DNA of 9,364 bases from an uncultured bacterium (GCA_903872555.1 CAIQLE010000361.1:1-9364); one strand, 5' to 3'. Shown: positions 1 to 7,300, numbered from the stretch's first letter. The notes: generated from the sequence alone by a model not told the origin. Program-made: numbers and translations.

Positions 1-384
1 CAGCCTGAGCCCATGAAGGTATTGAATGCTCAATATCGCCGTGATTCACGAAACTTGTCGTCGGATATTTTCCCGAATACGAATTTTGAATTGATCGATG
101 TATCCACTCAGTGGCCTCTGGGCAATCGCTGGTATGGTGTGGCTCGCCTTAACTACCTGCTCGATGAAAAACGGGTGGGTCAGTCGCTGGCAGGCCTTGA
201 GTACATGGCAGATTGCTGGATTTTCCGCATGGTGGCTCAAAAATTACCTACGGCGGCGGGTGTCACCAATACAACGATCTTCTTCCAGCTGGAATTGAAT
301 GGCCTGTCTTCGGTGGGCATGAACCCTCTGAAAGCCATACGTGGCAACGTTCCCGGCTATCAGCCGCTGACCCAGCCACAATGA
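1..384 (+). CDS. lptD: LPS-assembly protein LptD, C-terminal fragment (5' end outside window)
   Basis: The frame is open from base 1 and ends at TGA 382-384, giving about 127 residues of a longer protein. LptD is the outer-membrane beta-barrel that, with the lipoprotein LptE, inserts lipopolysaccharide into the outer leaflet. The visible part looks like the last barrel strands: alternating aromatic/polar stretches, an RRDSRNLSSD loop, then LEYMADCWIFR and the family-typical tail QLELNGLSSVGMNPL followed by GNVPGYQPL. One cysteine (codon 214-216) sits where E. coli LptD has its C-terminal Cys-Cys pair. The ATG at 13 is internal, not the start. surA follows 39 bp downstream with no terminator between, matching the conserved lptD-surA pairing. 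Identification is by recognition of the tail motifs and by context. Confidence 0.93.
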   Translation, partial: QPEPMKVLNAQYRRDSRNLSSDIFPNTNFELIDVSTQWPLGNRWYGVARLNYLLDEKRVGQSLAGLEYMADCWIFRMVAQKLPTAAGVTNTTIFFQLELNGLSSVGMNPLKAIRGNVPGYQPLTQPQ

Positions 385-423
385 ATTTCTTTATTAACGC
401 CAGACCCTGTTTGACTCAAGACC

Positions 424-1809
424 ATGATGACTAAGATCCAGAAACTGCTGCGACAGCCTGACACAGCGTCCTTATGCCGGCATGCTGTGATCCTGATGTC
501 ACTGATGGCGATCATGCCGGCCATGTCACAAGATAAAAACAGCAAGGCAAATCAGGCGGTGCTGGTCGATGCCATTGTTGCTGTTGTTAACACCGATGTG
601 ATTACGCTTCAGGAACTTGAAGACAGGATGCGTCTGGTGGAACAGCGCATGAAACGCCAGAAAACTCAGGTGCCTGCCCGCGAAATCCTGCAAAAGCAGC
701 TGCTTGAACGCATGATAGTCAATCGCGCCCAGATGCAACTGGCGCGCGAAAGTGGCATACGCATCGATGACATCATGCTTGATCGTGCCATCGCCCGTAT
801 TGCTGAGCAAAATAGTCTGAGTGTGCAAGGCTTCAGAGATCAGCTGGAAAAAGAAGGCTCGAGCTTCTCGCGTTTTCGTGAAGAGGTCCGTGAAGAAATC
901 ACCTTGCAGCGTTTGCGAGAGCGCGAGGTCGACAATAAATTGCAAATCGCCGAATCTGAAATTGATAATTTCATGGCCGCATCAGCCGGAAAACTGGACG
1001 GTGCGCAGCAAGAAGTCAACATCGCACAGATTCTGATTCGTGTACCTGAAAATGCATCAGCACAGCAGATCGCCGACAGGCGCAAGCGTGCCGAAGAGGC
1101 CATGGCGCAGCTGAAAACCGGCGGTGAATTCGCCAAAGTGGCGGCGAGCTTTTCTGACGCCGGTGACGCACTGACAGGCGGTGAGCTGGGCTGGCGCAGC
1201 AGCGCGCGTCTGCCGCAACTGTTTGTCGATGCTACTGAAAAACTCAATGAAGGTGAGATTGCACCCCTGGTGCGCAGCGCCAATGGCTTCCATATCCTGA
1301 AACTAATCGGCCGTCGCAGCGCCAGCAAGGTGAAGGCCGGATCTGGCAATGTAGTGCAGCAGACCCATGCCCGCCATATCCTGATCAAAGTGAATCAGAT
1401 CGTGTCGTCCGCCGAGGCGCGTCGCAAACTGGCCGAGCTCAAAGATCGTCTGGATAACAAGGCCGCCAAATTCGAAGATCTGGCCCGTTTATATTCGAAT
1501 GACGGTTCGGCCAATAAAGGCGGTGATCTGGGCTGGATTTATCCCGGCGATACCGTGCCGGAATTTGAGCGCGCAATGAATTCTCTGCAGCCGGGTGAAG
1601 TCAGCCAGCCTGTCGAAACGCCCTTTGGTTATCACCTGATCGAAGTTCTGGAGCGCAAGTCAGAAGAAATTTCGCGTGAACGTCAGCGCATGATGGCGCG
1701 CCAGATTTTGCGTGAACAAAAGCTCGAAGAATCCTATGAAGACTGGTTGCGTCAATTACGTGACCGTACCTATGTTGAATATCGTATGGATGACATTGGC
1801 CCGCGCTAA
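424..1809 (+). CDS. surA: Periplasmic chaperone / peptidyl-prolyl isomerase SurA
   Basis: SurA binds unfolded outer-membrane proteins in the periplasm and delivers them to the BAM complex; LptD is a known client. The 461-residue product starts with a basic stretch and a hydrophobic segment (residues about 20-34) with a possible signal peptidase site after A-M-S35. The N-terminal chaperone domain spans roughly 45-190 (VDAIVAVVNTDVIT opening). Two parvulin domains follow at about 197-297 (VNIAQILIRVPENAS ... GGELGW ... NGFHILKL) and 314-411 (THARHILIKV ... GGDLGW ... PFGYHLIEVLE), then a C-terminal helix. This is the complete SurA architecture, slightly longer than E. coli SurA (428 residues). 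Two ATGs lie in tandem at 424 and 427 with only a weak ribosome-binding site, so the exact start is uncertain by one codon; later ATGs at 496 and 505 would destroy the signal peptide. It lies in the lptD-surA-pdxA-rsmA order, 12 bp before pdxA. Confidence 0.96.
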   Translation: MMTKIQKLLRQPDTASLCRHAVILMSLMAIMPAMSQDKNSKANQAVLVDAIVAVVNTDVITLQELEDRMRLVEQRMKRQKTQVPAREILQKQLLERMIVNRAQMQLARESGIRIDDIMLDRAIARIAEQNSLSVQGFRDQLEKEGSSFSRFREEVREEITLQRLREREVDNKLQIAESEIDNFMAASAGKLDGAQQEVNIAQILIRVPENASAQQIADRRKRAEEAMAQLKTGGEFAKVAASFSDAGDALTGGELGWRSSARLPQLFVDATEKLNEGEIAPLVRSANGFHILKLIGRRSASKVKAGSGNVVQQTHARHILIKVNQIVSSAEARRKLAELKDRLDNKAAKFEDLARLYSNDGSANKGGDLGWIYPGDTVPEFERAMNSLQPGEVSQPVETPFGYHLIEVLERKSEEISRERQRMMARQILREQKLEESYEDWLRQLRDRTYVEYRMDDIGPR

Positions 1810-1821
1810 TGCAGCTGTGAC

Positions 1822-2823
1822 ATGTCCCGTCCGCGTATAGCGATTACTTGTGGTGAGCCGGCTGGCATAGGCCCTGAAATTGCGCTGCGTGCGGCGGCGC
1901 AAATCACGGCTGCTGATTGCCTGCTGATAGGCGATGCATCGCAACTGAGTTCACTGGCTCAGAAAATCATTCCGGATGTGAAGCTGACGGTCCTGCCTTC
2001 TGCCGGCAGGACACTATCAATTCCCGGTCAATTGTCTGTGCTCGATTGCCCACTTGCAGTGCCGGCCCAAGCCGGTCAGCTGGATGCGCGCAATGGTGCT
2101 GCGGTATTACGCATGCTGGGTGCGGCCATTGCCGCTGCGATGGCGGGTGAAGTTGACGCGATCGTCACGGCGCCTGTACAAAAAAGTATCATCAATGACG
2201 CTGGCTTTGCGTTTACAGGTCACACTGAATACCTTGCTGAAAAAACGGCGACGCCACAGGTGGTGATGATGCTGGCCGGCGCAAGCGGGCATGGCATGTT
2301 GCGCGTCGCTTTGGCCACTACGCACCTGGCGCTGAAAGATGTTCCCGCAGCGATTACGCAAGACAGCCTGATGCGCACGCTGAGCATCATTCATCAAGAT
2401 CTGATCAGGCATTTTGGCCTGACCCATCCGCGCATACTGCTGACGGGACTCAATCCCCATGCAGGCGAGGGCGGTTATCTGGGACGTGAAGAAATTGATG
2501 TAATTACACCTGTCATACAGGCAGCATGTGCCAAAGGCTGGCAAGTCTCAGGTCCCTATCCGGCGGATACTTTGTTTCAGCCGCGTTATCTGGAGCAGGC
2601 TGATTGCGTGCTGGCCATGTATCACGATCAGGGCCTGCCAGTGCTGAAATTTGCCACCTTTGGTCATGGCGTCAACATTACACTCGGTCTGCCACTGATT
2701 CGCACCTCGGTAGACCATGGGACCGCACTCGATCTGGCTGCCGCCGGACTGGGCAAGGCAGATGCATCCAGCATGACAGAGGCCATCAGGATCGCATGCC
2801 AGATGGCTGCGAACAGACAATGA
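1822..2823 (+). CDS. pdxA: 4-hydroxythreonine-4-phosphate dehydrogenase PdxA
   Basis: PdxA oxidises 4-phosphohydroxy-L-threonine with NAD(P) in the DXP-dependent pathway to pyridoxal 5'-phosphate; it is a cytoplasmic, metal-dependent homodimer. The 333-residue product matches the usual length (E. coli 329). Visible signatures are the N-terminal [13 protein letters not shown], the TAPVQK and FTGHTEYLA substrate-binding segments (H134, T135), and the three metal-ligand histidines in their expected contexts: H168 in [10 protein letters not shown]213 in [10 protein letters not shown] and H268 in MYHDQGL. The [23 protein letters not shown] segment near the C-terminus is also characteristic. The start lies 12 bp after the surA stop with no obvious Shine-Dalgarno sequence, so coupling to surA translation is plausible. 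The stop overlaps the rsmA start (ATGA). No key residue appears to be missing. Confidence 0.97.
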   Translation: MSRPRIAITCGEPAGIGPEIALRAAAQITAADCLLIGDASQLSSLAQKIIPDVKLTVLPSAGRTLSIPGQLSVLDCPLAVPAQAGQLDARNGAAVLRMLGAAIAAAMAGEVDAIVTAPVQKSIINDAGFAFTGHTEYLAEKTATPQVVMMLAGASGHGMLRVALATTHLALKDVPAAITQDSLMRTLSIIHQDLIRHFGLTHPRILLTGLNPHAGEGGYLGREEIDVITPVIQAACAKGWQVSGPYPADTLFQPRYLEQADCVLAMYHDQGLPVLKFATFGHGVNITLGLPLIRTSVDHGTALDLAAAGLGKADASSMTEAIRIACQMAANRQ

Positions 2824-3590
2824 AACATATTCCAAGAAAGCGTTTCGGCCAGAATTTTCTGACGGACCACATCGTATTACAAGACATCATCAGTGCCATT
2901 GCACCTGCTGCAGATGATCTGATGGTTGAGATCGGGCCGGGGCAGGGCGCCATGACGGGTCTCTTGCTGGACCATCTGGATAAGCTGCAAGTGGTAGAGC
3001 TTGATCGTGATCTGGTGGTTTTACTGAAGAAAAAATTTAGCGCAAATTCCCTGATGATTCATTCCGGTGATGCGCTGCAATTTGATTTTGGCGCACTGCA
3101 GACGGCTGAACAAAAACTCCGCATCGTCGGCAATCTGCCGTACAACATCTCCAGCCCTCTCTTGTTTCATCTGGCACAGTATGCGCAGCAAGTGCAGGAT
3201 CAGCACTTCATGCTGCAGAAAGAAGTCGTGCAGCGTATGGTGGCCGCACCCGGTGGCAGAGATTACGGCCGTCTGTCTGTGATGCTGCAGTGGCGATATC
3301 AGATGGATTTGCTATTCATTGTTCCGCCCACAGCCTTTGATCCGCCGCCTAAAGTGGATTCAGCGATTGTGCGCATGATTCCTATCGCAAATCCGCTTGC
3401 CTGCGAACGACTCAAGCTGGAGCAGGTGGTGACCAAGGCTTTTTCACAGCGCCGCAAAGTCATACGCAACTGCCTGGCCGGTCTGTTCACTGAAAATCAA
3501 TTGATCGATGCCGGTATCGATCCGCAGCTGCGTCCTGAGACTGTGGCGCTCGAGTATTACGTCAACCTTGCCCGCATGCTGGTTGATTGA
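2820..3590 (+). CDS. rsmA: 16S rRNA (adenine(1518)-N(6)/adenine(1519)-N(6))-dimethyltransferase RsmA (KsgA)
   Basis: RsmA dimethylates two adjacent adenines in helix 45 of 16S rRNA with S-adenosylmethionine, a late checkpoint in 30S assembly. The 256-residue product carries the family motifs in order: [10 protein letters not shown] at 8-16, the SAM-binding [11 protein letters not shown] at 36-46, VELDRDL at 59-65, SGDALQFDF at 82-90, the catalytic NLPYN at 105-109, the PPPKVDSA segment at 175-182 and [11 protein letters not shown] at 207-217. The open frame extends upstream to 2604, but ATG 2820 gives the canonical N-terminus [10 protein letters not shown] and overlaps the pdxA stop by four bases (ATGA), which points to coupled translation. 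In E. coli apaG and apaH follow; here neither does, and a 221 bp spacer leads to a secretion module. Confidence 0.97.
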   Translation: MKHIPRKRFGQNFLTDHIVLQDIISAIAPAADDLMVEIGPGQGAMTGLLLDHLDKLQVVELDRDLVVLLKKKFSANSLMIHSGDALQFDFGALQTAEQKLRIVGNLPYNISSPLLFHLAQYAQQVQDQHFMLQKEVVQRMVAAPGGRDYGRLSVMLQWRYQMDLLFIVPPTAFDPPPKVDSAIVRMIPIANPLACERLKLEQVVTKAFSQRRKVIRNCLAGLFTENQLIDAGIDPQLRPETVALEYYVNLARMLVD

Positions 3591-3614
3591 TGATCTCCCG
3601 CCTTGTGCTCCGCA

Positions 3615-3660
3615 TAGCGATGCATGGCTATCGTTAGCCGTATATGACTGCGCATTTTTT
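3615..3660 (+). terminator. Possible hairpin terminator after rsmA (weak)
   Basis: Downstream of rsmA, GGCTA-TCGT-TAGCC (3626-3639) can form a short hairpin, extendable by a T-G and an A-T pair. An alternative, mutually exclusive stem TAGCGAT/ATCGTTA with one G-T pair occupies 3615-3636. A run of six T follows at 3655-3660. The T run lies about 15 bases beyond the hairpin, so this is not a textbook intrinsic terminator and some read-through into the transporter genes is possible. Confidence 0.35.
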
Positions 3661-3744
3661 AGCCTGAGATGATTCGGTAATTTACAACGCTATTCAGTCA
3701 TCAGAAACAGATGGCAGACTAGTCGCTCAGTCAGCATCACGCCT

Positions 3745-3760
3745 GCTTGACCCTGCAAGC
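3745..3760. promoter_or_regulatory. Inverted repeat GCTTG-N6-CAAGC over the -35 box (possible operator)
   Basis: A 5 bp perfect dyad with a 6 base gap covers the candidate -35 hexamer of the secretion operon. The half-site GCTTG occurs again at 3805-3809, just before the transporter start. Position and symmetry suggest a repressor site, but a dyad of this size can arise by chance. Confidence 0.25.
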
Positions 3761-3775
3761 CTGAAATTTTAGATT
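3747..3775 (+). promoter_or_regulatory. Candidate sigma70 promoter for the secretion operon
   Basis: TTGACC (3747-3752; five of six bases of the -35 consensus) is followed after exactly 17 bases by TAGATT (3770-3775; four of six bases of the -10 consensus). Transcription would start near 3782, giving a leader of about 30 bases before ATG 3812. The -35 box lies within an inverted repeat GCTTG-N6-CAAGC (3745-3760), which could be a regulator site. Found by eye; no expression evidence. Confidence 0.45.
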
Positions 3776-3791
3776 GACCAGCTTTCCTTAT

Positions 3792-3805
3792 CCTGCGATC
3801 GCAGG
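3792..3805. promoter_or_regulatory. 14 bp perfect palindrome overlapping the ribosome-binding site of the ABC gene
   Basis: CCTGCGATCGCAGG is perfectly self-complementary. In RNA it folds into a 5 bp stem with a GATC loop. Its 3' arm contains AGG (3803-3805), the only Shine-Dalgarno-like sequence before ATG 3812, 6 bases away. The structure could therefore mask the ribosome-binding site. As DNA it could instead be a protein-binding site within the transcribed leader. Confidence 0.5.
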
Positions 3806-3811
3806 CTTGTC

Positions 3812-5926
3812 ATGTCTGAATTTCATTCAGCAGCATCGCATCAAAGCATCGCGCTGCACGGTGCCTCATTGCTATCGGCCTTTGAGCAGTATTGCCGCAT
3901 CAAACGCCTGCCCTTCAACGCTGATCTTTTTTTGCAGCAGTTTCCACCACCCTATACCACCGACACTCTCATGCACGCTGCGCGTGCCTTTCATTTCCGC
4001 ATAGTTGCCGTTTCAGTCAATCTGCAAGCATTTGATCAACTGCCTTGTCCGTTTATGGCTTTGCATCAAGTTGTGGACAATCAAGCACATCAACTCTGTG
4101 TAGTCCTTGAAGTTAATCAGAGAGAACTCAGCCTGATGCTGAGTGGGGACGAGGTGCCACGCCAGATGGACCAGCAGACTTTTCAGTACCACTATGCGGG
4201 GCAGGTATTTTTATTGTCGCCGGAAGTTCAAATGCCAGCTGACCCTGATCAGGCCAGAGCTGCTTCCTTTGGTTTTCGCTGGTTTCTTCCTGAGTTATTC
4301 AGACATCGCTATATCTGGCGTGATGTATTGCTCGCATCACTGGCCTTGCAATTGCTGGCACTGGCGACACCGCTATTTACGCAAGTTATTATCGATAAGG
4401 TGATTGTTCATCGCAGCATCAGCACCCTGATTGTGATGGCCGTGGGTCTGGGAGTATTGACGCTGTTTTCTGCCTTGCTGGGCTGGGCGCGTCAGACCCT
4501 TCTGCTTCACACCGGCAATCGCATAGATGCCGTACTCGGCATGAGCGTATTTCGTCATCTTTTTAGTCTGCCCGTAGCGTATTTTTCAAACAGACCAACG
4601 GGTGTAATTGCTTCGCGCCTGCATGGGGTAGAAACCCTGCGTGAATTTATCGCCAGTGCAGCGCTGTCCTTGCTGCTCGATTTACCTTTCCTATTGATTT
4701 TTATAGCGCTGATGTTTTGGTATAGCGTGCAGCTGACACTGATTACTCTGAGTGTTTTATTCGTGATCGTCTTGTTAAGCCTGTTGCTGACGCCTGTCTT
4801 TCGAGCGCAACTGAATCAGCAATTTTTATTGGGTGCACGCAATCAGGCTTTTTTAACGGAATACGTGTCCGGCATAGAGACAGTCAAAAGCCTGCAATTA
4901 GAACCGCAACTCAATGAGCGTTACTCTGGCTATCTTGCAGCGTATTTACAGGCCAGTTTCAAGACGCGGCAACTCGCCAATCTATACAACACTGCAGCGA
5001 ATACGCTGGATCAGTTGATGCGCCTGCTGATCCTGATGGTGGGGGCCTACATGGCCATGAACAGTACCGAGTTCACCATAGGCATGCTCGTAGCCTTCCA
5101 GATGTTTGCCGCCAGCCTGAGCGCACCCGCCATGAGACTGGTCAGTTTGTGGCAGCAATTTCAGCAGGCTGATCTCTCGCTTAAACGTTTAGGCGATGTG
5201 ATGGATGCGCCTGCAGAGCCGCAGACTATTCAACCTTCACGCATGACACAGCGACGCGGACATATACGGATCGCGGGACTGTCTTTTCGCCATAGCGAGC
5301 GCCATCCCTGGCTGTATAAAAATTTTTATCTCACGCTCGAGCCGGGCAAGAGCTATGCACTGATGGGGCCATCGGGTTCAGGTAAAAGTACGCTGGCCAG
5401 ATTGCTGCTCGGATTTCATGTGCCGGATGACGGCCGCATCCTGATAGATGGTGTGGATATCCGTCATTTATCTGTAAATGAATTACGGGCTTACTTTGGC
5501 GTCGTGCCGCAAGAGACGGTCCTGTTCTCAGGCACCTTGCTGGAAAATTTACAGATCGCTAGTCCGCAGGCCAGTTTTGAACAAATCGTAGGCGCCTGTC
5601 TGATGGCCGGCATACATGACGGCATAGAGCAACTGCCTGATGGCTATCAGACCATCGTCGGTGAACGTGGGGTCGGTTTATCCGGTGGTCAGCGTCAGCG
5701 ACTGGCGATTGCCCGTGCCTTACTCAGGCAAGCTTATATCCTGATCTTTGATGAAGCCAGCAGCGCACTCGACAAACAGACCGCTGAATATTTTGCGCAG
5801 ACAGTGAACAGCTTGCGCGGCAAGATCACGATGCTCTTTATTGCCCACGCGCTGCCCGCTAATCTGCAGGTAGATCAGGTAATACATCTGTCTGAAATTT
5901 CTACGGATCAGGTCGCGCATGCCTAG
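3812..5926 (+). CDS. Type I secretion ABC exporter, HlyB/RtxB-like, with degenerate C39-like domain
   Basis: This is an inner-membrane ATPase of a type I secretion system, moving an unfolded protein directly from cytoplasm to exterior with an HlyD-type adaptor and a TolC-type channel. The 704 residues divide into an N-terminal C39-like domain (about 10-135), a transmembrane domain (about 165-445) and a nucleotide-binding domain (about 480-695). In the C39-like domain His16 occupies the position of the protease cysteine (Tyr9 in E. coli HlyB) before the conserved Gly17; a His93 remains. It is thus probably a substrate-binding domain and not a leader peptidase. The segment 153-203 (FGFRWFLPEL ... 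ATPLFTQVIIDKVIVHRS) closely resembles HlyB. ATPase motifs: Walker A GPSGSGKST 519-527, Q-loop Gln567, signature LSGGQ 623-627, Walker B ILIFDE 643-648, D-loop SALD, switch His679. Oddities: His494 where HlyB has the A-loop Tyr, AHA instead of AHR at the switch, and a C-terminus stopping about 25 residues after it. It overlaps the adaptor gene by 8 bases. The substrate is unknown. Confidence 0.93.
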   Translation: MSEFHSAASHQSIALHGASLLSAFEQYCRIKRLPFNADLFLQQFPPPYTTDTLMHAARAFHFRIVAVSVNLQAFDQLPCPFMALHQVVDNQAHQLCVVLEVNQRELSLMLSGDEVPRQMDQQTFQYHYAGQVFLLSPEVQMPADPDQARAASFGFRWFLPELFRHRYIWRDVLLASLALQLLALATPLFTQVIIDKVIVHRSISTLIVMAVGLGVLTLFSALLGWARQTLLLHTGNRIDAVLGMSVFRHLFSLPVAYFSNRPTGVIASRLHGVETLREFIASAALSLLLDLPFLLIFIALMFWYSVQLTLITLSVLFVIVLLSLLLTPVFRAQLNQQFLLGARNQAFLTEYVSGIETVKSLQLEPQLNERYSGYLAAYLQASFKTRQLANLYNTAANTLDQLMRLLILMVGAYMAMNSTEFTIGMLVAFQMFAASLSAPAMRLVSLWQQFQQADLSLKRLGDVMDAPAEPQTIQPSRMTQRRGHIRIAGLSFRHSERHPWLYKNFYLTLEPGKSYALMGPSGSGKSTLARLLLGFHVPDDGRILIDGVDIRHLSVNELRAYFGVVPQETVLFSGTLLENLQIASPQASFEQIVGACLMAGIHDGIEQLPDGYQTIVGERGVGLSGGQRQRLAIARALLRQAYILIFDEASSALDKQTAEYFAQTVNSLRGKITMLFIAHALPANLQVDQVIHLSEISTDQVAHA

Positions 5927-7277
5927 TCAGCCTAACAATCAAGTGCAGGATGAAGTGCGGGATTTCATGCCGGGTTTATTGTCCATCACGGACAGTCCGC
6001 CACCAAAATTGCCCAAGCTGATCTTGCGCTTGTTACTCCTGCTTTTGTTTTTTGTGCTGCTATGGTCAATGCTAGGAAAGCTGGATATCGTCGCTACGGC
6101 TGAGGGGCATCTGATGCCGCAGTCACACCTCAAGATCATCCAGGCCAGTGATGCAGGTACGGTACTAGAAATTCTGGTGCAAGAAGGACAGACCGTGCAG
6201 CAGGGGCAAATTCTGATGCGCATGGACCCTCATTTGCTGGAAGCAGATCTGCGTTCTGTCAAAAATGATTATGCACATTGTCAGCTGCAGCTGCGTCGGA
6301 TTGACGCTGAATTGCAGGGAAGTGAAATGCGCATCGCTGAAGGTGATCTGCCTGCTTTGTTTACACAGGTGCGCCAGCAGGGATGGGCGCATCGACAGGC
6401 TTATCTGGATGCGCTCGCGGGGGAGCATGCCATGGCACAAAAACTTCGCCATGATTTACAGGCAGCGAGTGAAGTTCTGAACAAGCTGGAGAGCACGCTT
6501 CCCGTAGCTCAACGCAGTGCAGCAGCGTTTGCAAAACTTCAGGAGCAGGGTTACATCAGTAAACTGATGGCGGATGACAAGCAAAAAGAGCAGTTGGAAA
6601 AGATTCAGGATATGCATGCACAGGCAGCCAGTCTTGATAGCCTCAGAGCCATGCTGACTGCCAGCGATAAAAGGCAGGCGCAAATCACTTCTGCGTATCG
6701 CAGTGATTTACTAGCTGAGCGTGCCAGCATTGATGCACAATTCGAAAAATTAAAAGAAGAAAAAAATAAGCTGGAATATAAATCCAGCCAGTTGTTATTG
6801 CGCGCGCCGCAATCGGGCATGATCAAAGATCTGTCTACGCATACTCCGGGCGCTGTGGTCGCGCCGGGTACCGTACTTATGTCACTGGTGCCTCAGCAGG
6901 AAGCATTGCGGGCTGAAGTCATGCTCAGAAATGAAGACATTGGTTTTGTGCGTCTGGGACAGAGCGTGAAAATCAAACTGGCAGCTTATCCATTTCAGAA
7001 ATACGGCATGTTGGAAGGCGTGATTATTCACATAGGGCCCGATGTTTTCGATGCCACTGAGGGTCTACATCAAGCGCCAGATACTTCGCAGGCCACAGCA
7101 CGCTATCCGGTGCTGGTGAATTTGCCTGCGCAACATCTGATGCTGGCAGGTCAGCCTTTGCATCTGACGGCAGGTATGCAAGTGGTGGCAGATATTTATC
7201 TGGGGCGGCGTTCAGTGCTGGAGTATTTGCTCTCGCCGGTGCAGAAAGCGTGGATGGAAGCGGCGCGTGAGCGTTAG
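5919..7277 (+). CDS. Type I secretion periplasmic adaptor, HlyD family
   Basis: HlyD-family membrane-fusion proteins sit in the inner membrane and span the periplasm, linking the ABC exporter to an outer-membrane TolC-type channel. The 452-residue product has a short cytoplasmic N-terminus (1-33, with PPPKLPK before the membrane), one transmembrane helix (about 34-52) and the first half of a lipoyl-like barrel-sandwich domain (about 58-105; GTVLEILVQEGQTVQQGQ). A long charged helical hairpin likely to be coiled coil follows (about 106-290), then the second half of the lipoyl-like domain (LLLRAPQSGMIKDL, 292-305) and the beta-barrel region (LRNEDIGFVRLGQSVKIKL). The C-terminal GMQVVADIYLG and RSVLEYLLSPVQKA are diagnostic of secretion-type HlyD proteins. 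It looks intact at the family's usual length. ATG 5919 overlaps the exporter stop by 8 bases and has GGATCAGG just upstream. It is transcribed with the exporter, and no outer-membrane partner follows. Confidence 0.95.
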   Translation: MPSQPNNQVQDEVRDFMPGLLSITDSPPPKLPKLILRLLLLLLFFVLLWSMLGKLDIVATAEGHLMPQSHLKIIQASDAGTVLEILVQEGQTVQQGQILMRMDPHLLEADLRSVKNDYAHCQLQLRRIDAELQGSEMRIAEGDLPALFTQVRQQGWAHRQAYLDALAGEHAMAQKLRHDLQAASEVLNKLESTLPVAQRSAAAFAKLQEQGYISKLMADDKQKEQLEKIQDMHAQAASLDSLRAMLTASDKRQAQITSAYRSDLLAERASIDAQFEKLKEEKNKLEYKSSQLLLRAPQSGMIKDLSTHTPGAVVAPGTVLMSLVPQQEALRAEVMLRNEDIGFVRLGQSVKIKLAAYPFQKYGMLEGVIIHIGPDVFDATEGLHQAPDTSQATARYPVLVNLPAQHLMLAGQPLHLTAGMQVVADIYLGRRSVLEYLLSPVQKAWMEAARER

Positions 7278-7300
7278 CTTCGTCTGGTGTGGTGCAGCTG

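Noticed and set aside
840..1388. Long open frame (182 codons) on the minus strand inside surA
   Set aside because: Antisense shadow of an intact surA; its composition is rich in Arg, Ser and Cys, with no recognisable motif.
2107..2544. Open frame (145 codons) on the minus strand inside pdxA
   Set aside because: Antisense to a complete, motif-rich pdxA, with no independent evidence of coding.
2604..2819. 72-codon upstream extension of the rsmA reading frame
   Set aside because: It lies wholly within pdxA in another frame, has no family similarity by eye, and the canonical RsmA N-terminus begins at ATG 2820.
3590..3637. 15-codon ORF ([15 protein letters not shown]) overlapping the rsmA stop as TGATG
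   Set aside because: The overlap could allow re-initiation, but the peptide is very short, has no recognisable leader features, and such ORFs arise often by chance.
3795..3802. GCGATCGC octamer (the HIP1 sequence known from cyanobacteria)
   Set aside because: A single occurrence explained by the larger palindrome; the rest of the window is plainly proteobacterial.
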